Source: Lepturacanthus savala (lineage: Eukaryota; Chordata; Actinopteri; Scombriformes; Trichiuridae). Taken from it: DNA of 64,000 nucleotides. The stretch is from positions 13,315,488 through 13,379,487 of the forward strand of contig CM060465.1 in NCBI GenBank assembly GCA_030544235.1, given 5' to 3'. Below the pieces are notes generated by a model that saw nothing but the letters and a program-made list of their open reading frames with translations, made no database searches and was not told the origin of the DNA. The translations under genes and the position numbers were made by a program. This document shows positions 52,560 to 64,000 of the stretch, in pieces; the first letter of the stretch is position 1; every line of letters begins with the position of its first letter.

Positions 52560-54218
52560 TACACCCCTCCACAATGACACACTCGCCGTGTGTCACCCTG
52601 CCTTGGGCTTCCGAGAGCAGGCTAACATTTCAAGACCACATTCCAGAGGTCTGCTTGCTCCTCTACTCTGTGAACCTGCAGTATGGTCGCTTGAGAAAAA
52701 GGATCTCTTTCAAAGACAGCCCTTTGGATATCTTTCGTCTTTTATGTCTTTATCAAGAGCATGAAGCGGGTGTGTTGACTTTCAATTAAAGAAGGTTCTA
52801 TCAGTAGGCCCGTTAATCCAAAGGGGGAAAAAAAGGTGAAAAGCGATGAATCCATACAGCATAACCGTCAGAATTCAACTGGCTGGCCTCTGCACAACAA
52901 GCCTTTAAATTGTACACCTAATTGGCAGCCTGGAAAACCCATTCACTCAAGTGCAGACGCTGAAACCTAAAACCTTGACTTGCACTTTCTAAAAGTAGAC
53001 TTCGAGAGAGAGATCCGTGGCCTCTGCTTGTCACCAGTTTAATTCATGTGCCACTTGCTCCACAACACCCTCAAAGAAAAGAAAAGGGAGCCAACGCTGC
53101 CTCGCCCCCGTTTTTAAAACGCCGTCCATTCACGCAGGAGCATGGGACTCTTCCCGCTTTGTCCGGCGGCGACCGCTGTTAGCGGCTAACGGCCCGGGAG
53201 TCACATTGTTCTCGCTGCAGCTACTGTGCGCGGATCATTCTAGTCATTCTTGATTTGGGTTTTGGCAGGACAATTTGTTTTTCCTGCGAATGCTTGCATG
53301 ACTTATGTAAGACTTGCCCCAAACTAATTGGATTCAACGGTATATGTCGATTCAGCAGATGAGGAAAAAATAATTGGGCCGCTTTGTCCCGCTGCTAAAT
53401 GTTAGTTTAAGGTCGGATGTCTCTGACCGCAAGTTTGCTGGAAGGAATTGTGTTATTATTCTGCGATTCGACATTAAAGCGGTCCTCTCCGGGGGGAAGT
53501 TTCACTGTTCGGAACGGAAAGGATCCGTCTGAAACTTCCAGCAATCTGATTCATTCTGTGAACAAGACAGTGTTGAATCCTGGAAATAACGGTGTTAAGA
53601 TAAACCTTGTCACTTTGTATTAACCGAAAAAAAACTATGAATCACACAAAAAAACGATGAAGGTTGCTTAAGGTTTCGTGCACAGAAAAATCGACCAACC
53701 CCATCCGCTGTGTAACCTCCGGTGTCCTCTGAAGCCTCTAACGCTGTAACTTCATCACCTCACGAACCGCGGAGCCACACTAGTATGTCTTGTGAATTTT
53801 ATCTGGCTGAGAACTGCGCACAGATTTAAAAAAAAGTGCCCTATGAATCTAAGTGATTAAGGCAAGGGTGTAAATGGAGAGGGGGAGCTTGGCGGTTGGC
53901 GTGTAGGGCCGCTGCATGTCTGCGGCCAGCTGCACCTGTCTAACTGCACTAAAGGAGCAGGGCCTGGGGCCCCAAGGTGGATCCTGGCCAAGGGGCAGCG
54001 AGAGAGACGAGGGGAAAAGGAGGAGAAGCTCAGCGGTGGTTCGGCTGAACGCGATTCCCCCGTGAATCGCTCACACGCACATGCTCACTGTTGCTATAAA
54101 TAGGTTTTATTAGGTTTAAATGGAATTTGTGGGAGATCACAGCTTGCTCACAGGTATATAGGTTTATACTTTTTTTGACATGAGGAGAAGGAAAAGCAAG
54201 GATTGTTAATAAAAGCAT

Positions 54219-54240
54219 CACACACACACACACACACACA
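54219..54240. repeat. CA microsatellite, 11 units
   Basis: An uninterrupted CA dinucleotide run. Confidence 0.95.
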
Positions 54241-55499
54241 TGCATATACACTCACATGAGAGCATATGTATGTGTAAGCAAACATGGACATAGATGCATC
54301 AAATATAAATTAATATTATTTCAATTTTCCATGTTCACATACACTAAAAAAAGAAATTACATCCACTTAAAACAAACAAAAGTGTCTGCTAGTGCAGTCA
54401 GTGAGTTTTTACTTGATAAGATTAATATGTCAGACTGTCCTTTTTAAAAATGACTCATTTCAAGCAATCCAATTAGGCCTAGTTAATGCAGAAGAAGTCT
54501 ATTATGACTCAAAATGAGGGTAATTTTATTAGTACCAAATTACTTAAAATGAGATTTATATTCGGGACCTAAATTAGACCACATGATTATTAAGGAAAAA
54601 AATCTGTCTCTCTCTGAAAAAATGTTTCATTAACAAGGAGCCTGAGTAAGATACAACAAAGTTAACCACTTAAGCCCCAGGCCTATATTTCAGTTTTCCT
54701 ACTATAAATGATAACAAATATGGAATATTTCTATAACCACAAAGGTTATGGACCTAAACCCAGTATTAAAAGAAATCTACAACATGAGAGTTGACTACAG
54801 AAGTGTCAGAATTAATTTATGTTGCAGAGAAAATATAGTAAGAATATTGCAAAAATTTGTAATTAAAGTTTTAAATTATTTAAAACCTAAAACAAGACCT
54901 AAATGACCAAAATCATGTAAAACAAACTTGAAATAAGTTCAATTATCTGCAAGGCAAAATTCAATGTTTAATGAAATAAGAGGTCAAAGATCAATTATTT
55001 GTCCATAAAATCATACAAATCACACTGAGGATAAGGTTAAAATGCACATTATACAGGAACCAATTAAATAATCACAGAAACAGCTAAATCTAAATTAAAT
55101 ATCAAAATAGTGGTGAGTTGCAGCCCTACCATTATATAATAACTATTAACTATTAAATATATAACTATTTTCATATTGTATTGATGATGTGTATATTGAT
55201 GATATATATTGATTGACTGTAAGAGTAACATTGTGTTTTACTACATATAAAAATTAAATAAAATGTTGTAACAGAGGTTTTCTCATGCAAAGTATGAATA
55301 AAACTTAGGGTATCCATGTATCAGGGTTTTGGGGATTTTAACAGGTTAGCATTCAGAAACCAAGGAACTGATAATTTGCTTTGGGCTGTGCAATATGACT
55401 ATTTACTATATCTGACCAGAGTCCTGCTCTATGTTATTCATATTTACAGACCATGCAGCAGCACACCGGGCAGCAGAACCATGAGGGACACTTCCTGTT

Positions 55500-55889
55500 A
55501 GAGGTGATGTGGTCCGGGTCTTACTCCGTCCTGGTGGGACCTGGAAGCTGTTGTCAATCCTTGTCACATCATCCTCCACATATACTATAAATCCTTATGT
55601 GTCTTTTATCCTATTTATAGCTACACAATGTCTCCCCTGTTCTAATGTATTATATTCCATCCTGTGCACATGACATGTATTGCAATCCAGTCTGTCCTGG
55701 AAGAGGGATCCCTCCTCTTTCTCAGGTTTCTTCCTTTTATCTCCCAGTTAGAGTTTTTTTTTAGTTTTTCCTTGTATAATGTGAGAGTCTAAAGATAGCG
55801 GATGTTGCATTGCTCTGTACAAACAGTAAAGCTCCTTGGGATGAATCTGTGATTTGGGGTTATACAAATATAACTGACTTGACTTGACC
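55500..55889 (+). mobile_element. Teleost dispersed retroposon 3' tail
   Basis: The sequence contains GTCCTGGAAGAGGGATCCCT, then TCTCAGGTTTCTTCC, GTGAGAGTCTAAAGATAG, TACAAACAGTAAAGCTCC, and ends with TATACAAATATAACTGACTT and a TTGAC-type tandem end. This series is familiar as a very common 3' end of fish non-LTR/SINE-like repeats. The exact family name and the 5' limit cannot be given from sequence alone. Confidence 0.65.
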
Positions 55890-56119
55890 CAATAATATGT
55901 GACAATAGAAAAAAATTTATTATAGTATATATTTATTATAGTATATTTTCAATTTCTATTGTTTATTTCTTTGTGTTGCAAAAGACACACCATACAAACT
56001 ACATTTTCAATGCCTGATTTTGATTTTGAAAAATGATTTTGAAATAATATAATAACACATTGTGGTTCTTAAAAGAAAGATCAGATTTTTTCAGATGGGT
56101 TTTATTATTTGTTTCCTGC

Positions 56120-56450
56120 AGGTTTATTCAATTTTGTGTCAGCGTTTGACTCTGCAGAGCATCCTGATATCTTTTTGGTACTTTTGGAATTAAATAGAAA
56201 TATTGTGATAGGACAGTTTCAGAACATCAGCAGCTATGTCATACTGATGCATAGCTCCACCCTCAGCTTTAAAGTTAATGATGGAATTCCTCAAGGTTGT
56301 CCTATTTCACCATATCTGTTTATGATGGTCAGAGAAATGTTAGCAACCTTCAAAACTGTGATGACATTAAACATCTAAATGTAGGTAACAGACCCTCTCA
56401 TCATTTGGCAGATAACACAACATTATTTTTAAAAGCTTCAGGTTTAACAT
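56120..56450 (+). mobile_element. L1/Tx1-like LINE reverse transcriptase remnant
   Basis: The plus strand reads FVSAFDSAEHPDIFLVLLEL, then GIPQGCPISPYLFMMV. After a frame change near 56370 it reads HHLADNTTLFLKA. These match, in order, the KAFDSVEW, G.RQGCPLSPLLF and ADDTTLFL motifs of L1/Tx1-type LINE reverse transcriptases. The second catalytic aspartate is replaced by Asn, and frames are broken, so it is inactive. Confidence 0.7.
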
Positions 56451-57659
56451 TAAACCCTATAATATGAGAGCTCTTCATGACACACACATATATACATTAC
56501 ACACACATATTCACTAATATACACTTCACTATAAAACACAGCACTTGATGTTTGTAGTATTACTATCAAGCAAGAAATGAAGCATCTCTGCACTGCAAAA
56601 ACTGATATCTTAACAGTTGAAAAAATATTATTTGTACAAGTAGGGTTATTTCATTCCACTGGCAGATAATTTTGTTTATTTTAATTTTTTTCCTGATTTG
56701 GGTTAGTTTGCAGTGGGATTTCACTTTACAAAAGATCAAAAGCTGAGTATATCTTTAAATGTTGAAAATAAAATAAAGGAAGGCTAAGCAAGTTAAATTC
56801 ATGGCTTCAAAGAGACCTTTTTAATACTCTGTAGAATATATCAAACAAAGATGGAATGCTTATCAAGATATAATTACCAGCCAACTCTAATTATACTCTA
56901 AATTGATCATATCTATTGTACAAATGAATCTAAAATTAATTTTGAGAAAAGGGTTAAAAATGGTAAAAGCTGTAAAAGTTACTGATTTGGATTGCCTTAA
57001 TAGAATTTTATAAATTAAGTGTGTCAAATCTAGGATCAAAAACAGCAACTCTGTAAACTCTTTAAAATCAGATTGAAACTACAGAAATGTGTCTTTCTAA
57101 CAAAAAATACAATAACATAAAAATCAATGGGACTTTAATCCTAGACAAAAAACAATGTAACAATATTATTTAAGAGGCTGTCTCACCGGAAAATTATTCC
57201 CTGAAAGACAAAACAGAAATTACACTTCGTACAAATTTTATACAGTACATTTCAACTGATAATCTAAGAACAATCTATCTACCAGTTCCTAAACCACCCA
57301 CAGTTAAAGAAACAATTAAAAAAATATGAACAACATCTATCCTTCTAAAGAATTAAATTATGTGATGTTGTACATACATTGTATTGACAATTATGGATGG
57401 ATAAAACTGAAAATCCTCATAATTTCCAGCTTTTATCTCTGAAGATAATATAACATTTGATATGCTCTTGCACGAGAAAATTAACTCTGTTATAAAGTAA
57501 GTCTATGTCTTGTGACATAATCCTGAAATTATCCCTTGTTATTTTGAATGAAGTTCAATTGTACCTGAAATCATTAAAATTACTAAAGAATATATATATA
57601 AAGTGATAGAAAATGTTAGAAAATGTGCAACATGATATGTATTGTTATCCAGATAAGAA

Positions 57660-57768
<109 letters not shown>

Positions 57769-58223
57769 ATTATTCAAAATGTAAGGACCTAACAAATATT
57801 GAACACATAAAATTCACATGCATTAATTTTGTCAACAAACCAGAAAAAAATACTATTAGTTGACAAATCTGTGCATTTGCTCTATTTTAATTCTATCCAT
57901 TCAGCTATTGTTTTCTTGTACCAAAATAGTCCTTAGATAGTCCAGTCAGAGAAACAAGCCTGTGTTGAATGGACAGTCAAACACACAGCAACATGTTTTT
58001 GGACTGAAGGAATCCGAAATATCTAGAGGAAATCAATGCGAACACGGAAAGAACAAGTAAACCCATGCAAGAAGCACGAGAATTGAGTTTTTATACTAAA
58101 GACTTTGCTTCTGCGAAATCCAGTCCAGATGATGTGTTTGTTGCTATTGTATACAATCAGAAATCATCATCATTAAATGAGCATTAACAATGACTCAAGG
58201 AAGTGAAGTAAGAAAATGTAAAC

Positions 58224-60541
58224 TTTATTGCAACTTTGTCAGTCTAAGTTCTCTGATTTACAGAAGAGAAAAAAACAACACTTGTAATGGCACAGTCATC
58301 GTAATATGTACATTGCTGATACTGCAATAATCCAGACACTTGTGTTGTGTCCAGATTTAAGAGTGGCATATTAAGGCAAATGGCATAGTGTTTGCTCAGT
58401 CTGTAGAGGGAATTACAAAGCTTTTCCTGCAACTTACACGCAAACATACCACAGCATTCCTTAAAAAGCATTAGAACGGGGAACTAGAAAAGCTCCTCAC
58501 ATGAAGGGCTCGGTTGGGAAATCACAGTTTGTCCATTGTACATTCAGCTTTAGGAGAAATTAAGACGTCGATGTGTTCACAACATACTGCGTTGCGCTAA
58601 GACATTTGGTGATTAGATAAGCTTCAGTAGACCTGAGTGTTGATACAGTAAACTTGTTAGATCAAAGTTACAGTCAGTTTAGTGGTAAAGCATTCACTAA
58701 GTCTGTATCATCACTGCTGACAAGTTAAGATTGTCTTGTGAAGAACACATCAATAAAGTAAAAGCACCTCCAAAGGGTGCTATCGACTAACTGTAGCTAT
58801 AGGCTATATAGAAGAAGAGCAATATATCATGGTGCAAAGGTGGTTACATTTCTTCATGGGCTGATTTTGAATACAATCACAAAAGAAAATCAGTTCTTAT
58901 TTACACTGTCATTCGCTTAGAGGTTCAAACCCAATAAAAGAATTGCTACTGAACTGAAGCAAGTGATGGAAATGGATGTGATTACAAGGGCACTTCAACA
59001 GAGCAGGCTAAGGAAAGGCACACATGAAGGCAGAAATTATATGGGCTTATGTTACGCTTTCAAAGAATGTCTTCCCTATGTCCTCCATCTTGAGAAAATG
59101 TGAGTATTGCTGTGAGTTTAATGAGAAATGTGATACCACTTTTATATCTGTCTGTGAAATAGGAAGGCTACAGCTAGGAGACATTTACTTTAGACTTTAG
59201 CTTAGCATGAAGCGTGGAAACTAGTGGAATTAACTGTGTCCAGTCCAGCCAAGAAATCATCATCAAGTATCATTTTCACCCTTTTTTGTACACATTTAAT
59301 AAATGATGTATATAAAATATCAACTTGAGGTGCTGGTTACCTGTGTGACAGAATTAAGCTAGCTGCTAACCCTCATTTCCTGTCTTTTGCATTAAGCTAA
59401 GTTAGCTGGCTTCTTAATGTAGCCTTGCCTTTACTGTACAGACACAAGAGTTGTATTGTTCTTCTCATTGACTCAGCAAGAACATGCTATGTCTGACTAT
59501 TATTTCCAGATCTCCTTTCCACCTTTGTGGTGTTATCAACTAGTCTTTATTAAGAACTTCATCTGGCACTCATGAAAGAGCATAAAGCAACACAATATCA
59601 GACAGCGTTAGCAAGAGTAGCCCATTTAAAAAGCCCTTACGACAGCAGGTTAGTAAGTTGGTAAAATCTAGAAGACAAATTCAAATATAGCATATAGTAT
59701 ATAGTTACAATGACAGTGGCCTCAAGTACATCTGGCCTACAGTACTAAGGGACATTCAGGCGTGTCCAACAGAGTGGTATGTTGATAAATTAAGTTAAAC
59801 TAGTCTAAGAATAAGTGCTATGGGGTGATAGGTTGTTGTGTCTGATGACTCTGTAAAGCAGTGGAAATCTGTAACTTGAGGTACATTCATAAAACATCAG
59901 CCCTTCGGCCTGATAAGTTCAAGTAAAAGCCTTTCTGATGAGTGAACAAGACACGGACGGTACCAAGGTGCGTCAGTCTCCCTACAAAGCTTTCTGTGAG
60001 TTCATTTCCTCCCCTTAAGCATTTCCCCCTCGATAAAGCCCTTTCAGACATCCTCCTTTGTTCTTCTCTATCTTCATTTGGTCTTCTTGAGAGATTTTTT
60101 TTACTTTTTAAGGAAACAAGGGGCTTGCTTTGTTCTTCCTTATCAAGAGAGCCAGCAGCAACTAAATATGTAAAGCCTGCGGAAATGCAGTGAGTAAGCA
60201 TACTGCTTTCCCCAGAATTTACACACACACACACGAAAAAAAGCAGAACAGAGCAAAAAAAAAAAAAGAAAGTCCAGAAACGAATCAGCCGAGAGGTAAA
60301 ACCGATTAACATTTTTAAAAAAAGGAAGAAAAAAATGTCACAACAGAAAATAAAATACAAATCATTTTTTAACTGTAAAGTGCAAGTATAAAAAAAAAAT
60401 CTTTCTACATATCGTCTCAAGATGGGGCCTTGAGTCAGTGTCAATGGTCTTTTGTGGAAAAGTGCAAGTTGAGAACAGCACGAATTTGATTCAAAAGAGT
60501 AACAGGATAAGTCGGGTGGCTTCATGAATCAGTCATGTGAC
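58224..60541 (-). other. Probable 3' UTR of the GH31 gene
   Basis: About 2.3 kb follows the stop codon of the minus-strand GH31 gene. A TTTATT at 58224-58229 is an AATAAA on the minus strand and could end the transcript. A 212-codon open frame at 60525-59887 is low complexity and not in frame with the GH31 protein; it was not called as a gene. Confidence 0.45.
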
Positions 60542-63500
60542 TCAGTTTCTCCGTAAGAAAACAGCCACCTCCTCCAGGGACACGGGGTAGTCCTGCAGAA
60601 ACGTCCCCCCGTCAAACACCCGGGCGTTCTGGCTGTCCTGCCACTGGAAGCCTCCGTCAGGTAAATAAATATCCCTCTGCACTACCCCCTTCTCCACCAC
60701 TGGTGCTACCAGGACCTGGAAACAGGCATCAGTTTGGTAAAACAAATTCAGATGACAGGGAGATTGTACACTTAATTAGCAAAGACATCAAGTTACAGCC
60801 GGGGTTGATTTATACACTATTGGATGCCAAGTGTATCGGATGCTGACAGAAGCAACTCAATCCCCTCCCATCAGAACATAATTAAGTCACCTCGTCTCCT
60901 ATGAGGAACTGGTCATCGATGGTGAAGGTCATGGGGTCACTGGGACTGAGCCACCACATCGGCCGGTAGATGGGGTTTCCCGTCATCTGCCACTCGTCTG
61001 CATACTTTTCTATGAGCGGGACCACATCCCTCTGGTGCTTTGTTATGTAGGTCCGAGTTAGGTTTAGTACCTAGGGGAAACAATAACATCAATATAATGA
61101 GGATCCCTAGAAAAAAATTATTAGGATTTTAAGAACCTAGTGTGTGAGCTCATAAGGAAGTCAGTGTAGGGTCATTGTAAGCCTTTTTATGGATCTGTGT
61201 TTTCATTCAGAACCACTTGTGTCTTATTCCAGAGCAATTGAAGAGAAACTGAAACCAAAAAAAAAAAAGTCATTTCCTTAACTAAATCATCTGCCACAAG
61301 GATTTTAGGACAAGAATAATATTGAAAACGAGGTCTGCTAAAGACATTTGTGCCATCTCTACACCCAGACAGGCAGACAGACATTAAGAGCGGCTCATTG
61401 TTGACTTAGTGGTTTTAACACTGTCCAAGTCTTTCTCCGGTCTCACTCTGGCCAAATTACTTCAGCATTCCTGGAAGGGTCACATCCTCTCCAGTGTCCC
61501 ATGGCAAAAACAAAAACTTGACCGCATCTATAAAAATGTATTTTTATGAGTTGGGATTGAGATTGATTTGTAGGAATGAGCTTGAAGTCACAGCCCAGAT
61601 CTGAGTGGATCATTCTTCTTTCTCTAATTGAGAAGCCAGGCATGTGTGTGGGTTTGATGTTTTATTACTATTTGAATCTGATGTGGTCACTGCTGTGACC
61701 TGTCTGCGACTGACTCGAGTCTCACACACTCTGGAACCAAAGGTGCGCAACACTTAAACGGCAGTAAAATGCCCATAAAACACAAGAATTCACCATCTAA
61801 AATGCCTTCTCAGTCTCACTTCATCTGAGTTTATAAGTTGAAGGCCATGCAGACCAAAATGGAAAACATTGCTGCTGTCAAATGTCTAGCTGTCCAAAAG
61901 GCCTATTTTTATCTTCGTCACGCAACACAAGTCACAACCAATATATTTTGCTGCCTCAGTCTTTTCCGGGAGGAAAAAAAAAGGAGTTGATCACTCCCAC
62001 TCTGTCACACTTGTCAATTACTCATGGAAAAACTTAATTGCCACAATAAAGTATTTTTCCAAGACTTGTCCTCAAATTCATTATCATTCCTGCTGAAGTG
62101 GCTCTCGAGAGCAAGAGTGAGCCATAAATCTGGAGTAGGGATTGTAATTCAGAACAGATGGACTCTTAACCACAGGTGATGTTGGATGGGGGCCAAGCAA
62201 TCGCTCCTATTGAGGGAAGAGGGGAAGGGCGAGGGAAGGGGAAAAATTACCCTTCGAACTCTTGAGAAACATCAAGTGCTTTTCTGTTCGGGAACGTGAG
62301 CCCGGGTCCCCTACCGTCAAAGGTATCAATGCAGCCACCCGGACTCTCAGAACTGTAGGTGTTGTTTTGCTGCCGTGCACGCTGAACGCTACCTTTCTGA
62401 TTCCCTGCGAGGTGGGACAGAGGGGAGTACTCGCTCTGCTGCTGCTCTGGAGCCAGGTCTGAGTTCTGACAGACCTTTGGGCTCCTCTGCAAACACACCA
62501 GCTGGCTCGCTAACACCGGTGGGAACGTCAGATCGTCGGTGACCTGCAGTGCTAATGGGAGACTGCTGGGACAACAGACACTCCCTACTCTCTACACTTT
62601 TCAGAGGAGGAAAGGATAATCTCCCGCTCCCTTTTAGAACATCTAATTGGCAGCGTTCACACATCACTTCACTTGATCTCTCCGCTGTAAATCTTCACAA
62701 GTGAAAATCTTGTTATCGGGTCGGGAAAAGAATGTGAACCTGCTATGTTGTCGCCTTTGTAATCACGTCTAATGTGGATGACGCAACTGTAATGACAAGC
62801 ACCTCAGCCTGATGGTGCAGCGTGGGTCAATGTGTGTGCGAAAAGAAGGGGTTTTAAGTGCGTTAGGGTGTCTAGGTGTGGCGCTCGGACTGGTTTGTGC
62901 CATGCTTCTGGTTTATGGTTGTATACCCGATCCTCTCCGCAGAGCCATGGTGGTGTGTGGAAGCTGATAACAGGTAGAAAAGCTGCAATCTCAAGCCAAC
63001 GGATGAACAACTCTTCATCTGTGACCAGGTCTCCAGACAGAGAGCCACCTGTAGGGAGAGAGACCGAAACAGGCACAGAATATTAAGAGACATTTGTTGC
63101 ACAGGGTTATCTTTGTGTGAACAAAGATAATCATTCTGGTGGTCAGATCAAACATTAAGTAGTTTTTCTCCATTACTATAACTATACTTGCAGTACATAT
63201 GTAATGAGTGATTTAATAATTTTAAGGTAGATGTGAAGAACTGAAAAGCTGAGAAGCTGGTTTTCATGATGTTTTTTTGATTGAATACTGAACATTGCAT
63301 CATTTGTCTTGTCTGCATGGCTGTGATCCACTGTCACAGCAATTTGGAATATTTCTGTAATATTGCAATATTCCTGCAATTTGTTTGTAGTAATTCCGCT
63401 GTCGTTTACATTGTTCTTTTTTGTTTCTTTTTTTTACACAAGGGCAGAATATAAATGTCTTAAGAAAATCCCTCAAAATAGCACAAACATTATGAAATTT

Positions 63501-63754
63501 GAAAAGGACACTGTAGAAATCCATTATGATTGTTTATGTAGGCCGGTGTTTCTCTGCCTATCATTCATATCTACAACATGAAACGTGAGAAAAGTGACCC
63601 ATAAGCTGTGGTATTACCTACTGCATCAGGAATGAGGAAGTTGTATCCCAGCAGAGTATGGTGCAGCAGGGAGGGAATGATGCCCTTCAGGCCCATTGGG
63701 CTCCAGTCGGACTGCAAGGGGGTCATCCTCACAAACAGTGGCTTGTGGCTTGAC
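60542..63754 (-). CDS. GH31 glycosidase, MYORG/SITS-binding-protein-like (C-terminal four exons)
   Basis: This is the C-terminal part of a glycoside hydrolase family 31 protein of the animal MYORG-like group (type II membrane proteins with a luminal glycosidase domain). Minus-strand exons: 63754-63618, 63048-62927, 61070-60891 and 60715-60542, with stop TGA at 60544-60542. All junctions are in phase, giving about 203 residues. In order they carry MTPLQSDWSPMGLKGIIPSL, GYNFLIPDAVGGSLSGD, ELFIRWLEIAAFLPVISF, GNPIYRPMWWLSPSD, DDQFLIGDEVLVAPVVEKG, and the final DYPVSLEEVAVFLRRN. The series RWLE..AFLP, PI.RP.WW, QFLIGD..LVAPV is typical of GH31. The Asp in QSDW probably corresponds to the acid/base catalyst of the family; the nucleophile region is off the right edge. 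Classic lysosomal or ER α-glucosidases (GAA, GANAB) fit less well. Substrate cannot be told. No gene symbol is given because the paralogue is uncertain. Confidence 0.85.
61071..62926 (-). other. GH31 gene intron of 1.86 kb
   Basis: This intron runs from the donor GTATAC at 62926 to the acceptor CCTAG at 61075-61071. Open frames inside (for example around 62250-62667) are unrelated to GH31 and have no recognisable product. No repeat family was recognised. Confidence 0.6.
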
Positions 63755-63818
63755 CTGAGGCACAAACAGAATCCTAATAAGCCAGTGCATGACTAACTAC
63801 TGGAAGATCATCCAAAAT

Positions 63819-64000
63819 TAGGGATGCACCGATACCACTTTTTTTTTCCAAAACAAGTACTTGTATTTGAGTACTCGCCGATACAACTAGCGCTGTTTCT
63901 GTGATATTGCTATGGCTGAGAATCTCAATCCTTGGCTCCAGTATGCTGAGAAGATGCTAGAATCACCAAATTATTGACCACAGCCAGTCCACAGCAATAT
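63819..64000. mobile_element. DNA-transposon end, cut by right edge
   Basis: TTAGGGATGCACCGATACCA followed by ACAAGTACTTGTATTTGAGT and ACTCGCCGATAC is familiar as the terminal region of an abundant fish non-autonomous DNA element (GGGATGCACCGATACC end). The other end would lie outside the window. It is in the GH31 gene, upstream of the 63754 exon. Confidence 0.5.

Noticed and set aside
54088..54102. TATAAATA as a promoter for a plus-strand gene
   Set aside because: No exon or open frame with support follows within several kb; kept only as part of the GC-rich block finding.
59887..60525. 212-codon open frame on the minus strand
   Set aside because: It starts just after the GH31 stop in another frame, is dominated by Phe/Leu/Lys from T- and A-rich tracts, shows no family motif, and fits 3' UTR.
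62247..62667. Overlapping open frames in the large GH31 intron
   Set aside because: They are flanked by exons joined in phase without them and show no GH31 similarity.

Overview
This window looks like nuclear DNA from a ray-finned fish (teleost). The coding sequence is split into short exons with GT/AG borders. The proteins read as vertebrate orthologues, the introns and intergenic DNA are AT-rich with CA microsatellites, and the non-coding part carries typical fish debris: CR1/L2-like and L1/Tx1-like LINE remnants and many short inverted-repeat DNA elements. The species cannot be named from the sequence. No bacterial, organellar, CRISPR or viral features were seen, and no tRNA or rRNA gene was recognised.

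Layout from left to right. (1) 703-1191 (+): the last two coding exons of UEVLD (UEV and lactate/malate dehydrogenase fusion); the rest lies off the left edge. (2) 3729-12678 (-): a complete coding region for a USP6NL (RN-tre)-like Rab GTPase-activating protein in 13 coding exons, about 809 residues, with both catalytic TBC fingers present. It converges on UEVLD. A 12.4-kb first intron leads back to a non-coding exon and CpG-rich promoter near 25.1-25.4 kb. (3) 25.4-31.0 kb: a head-to-head interval between the USP6NL-like promoter and the CPT1A promoter, holding an inverted repeat, a LINE remnant and a short MITE. (4) 34751-48929 (+): a complete CPT1A (carnitine O-palmitoyltransferase 1, liver-type) coding region, 18 coding exons used per transcript and about 771-772 residues, preceded by a probable non-coding exon near 31.1 kb and followed by a 2.2-kb 3' UTR. 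(5) 51.2-58.2 kb: geneless, with a GC-richer block, LINE remnants and a 106-bp CA repeat. (6) 60542-63754 (-): the last four coding exons of a GH31 glycosidase of the MYORG/SITS-binding-protein-like group; its start lies off the right edge.

The most interesting feature is in CPT1A. Two homologous exons in the same phase (42250-42337, 88 bp; 42832-42916, 85 bp) lie in tandem and both encode the same segment of the catalytic domain. Using both would shift the frame, so they should be mutually exclusive, giving two enzyme isoforms that differ over residues about 295-323. From memory, one copy looks more like mammalian CPT1A and the other more like CPT1B at this place. The intron just upstream carries a 1-kb inverted-repeat element.

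The genes are independent eukaryotic transcription units. CPT1A acts at the outer mitochondrial membrane in fatty acid entry, the USP6NL-like protein in Rab-controlled trafficking, and the GH31 protein is probably a membrane-anchored luminal or extracellular glycosidase. No joint pathway is implied by their order.
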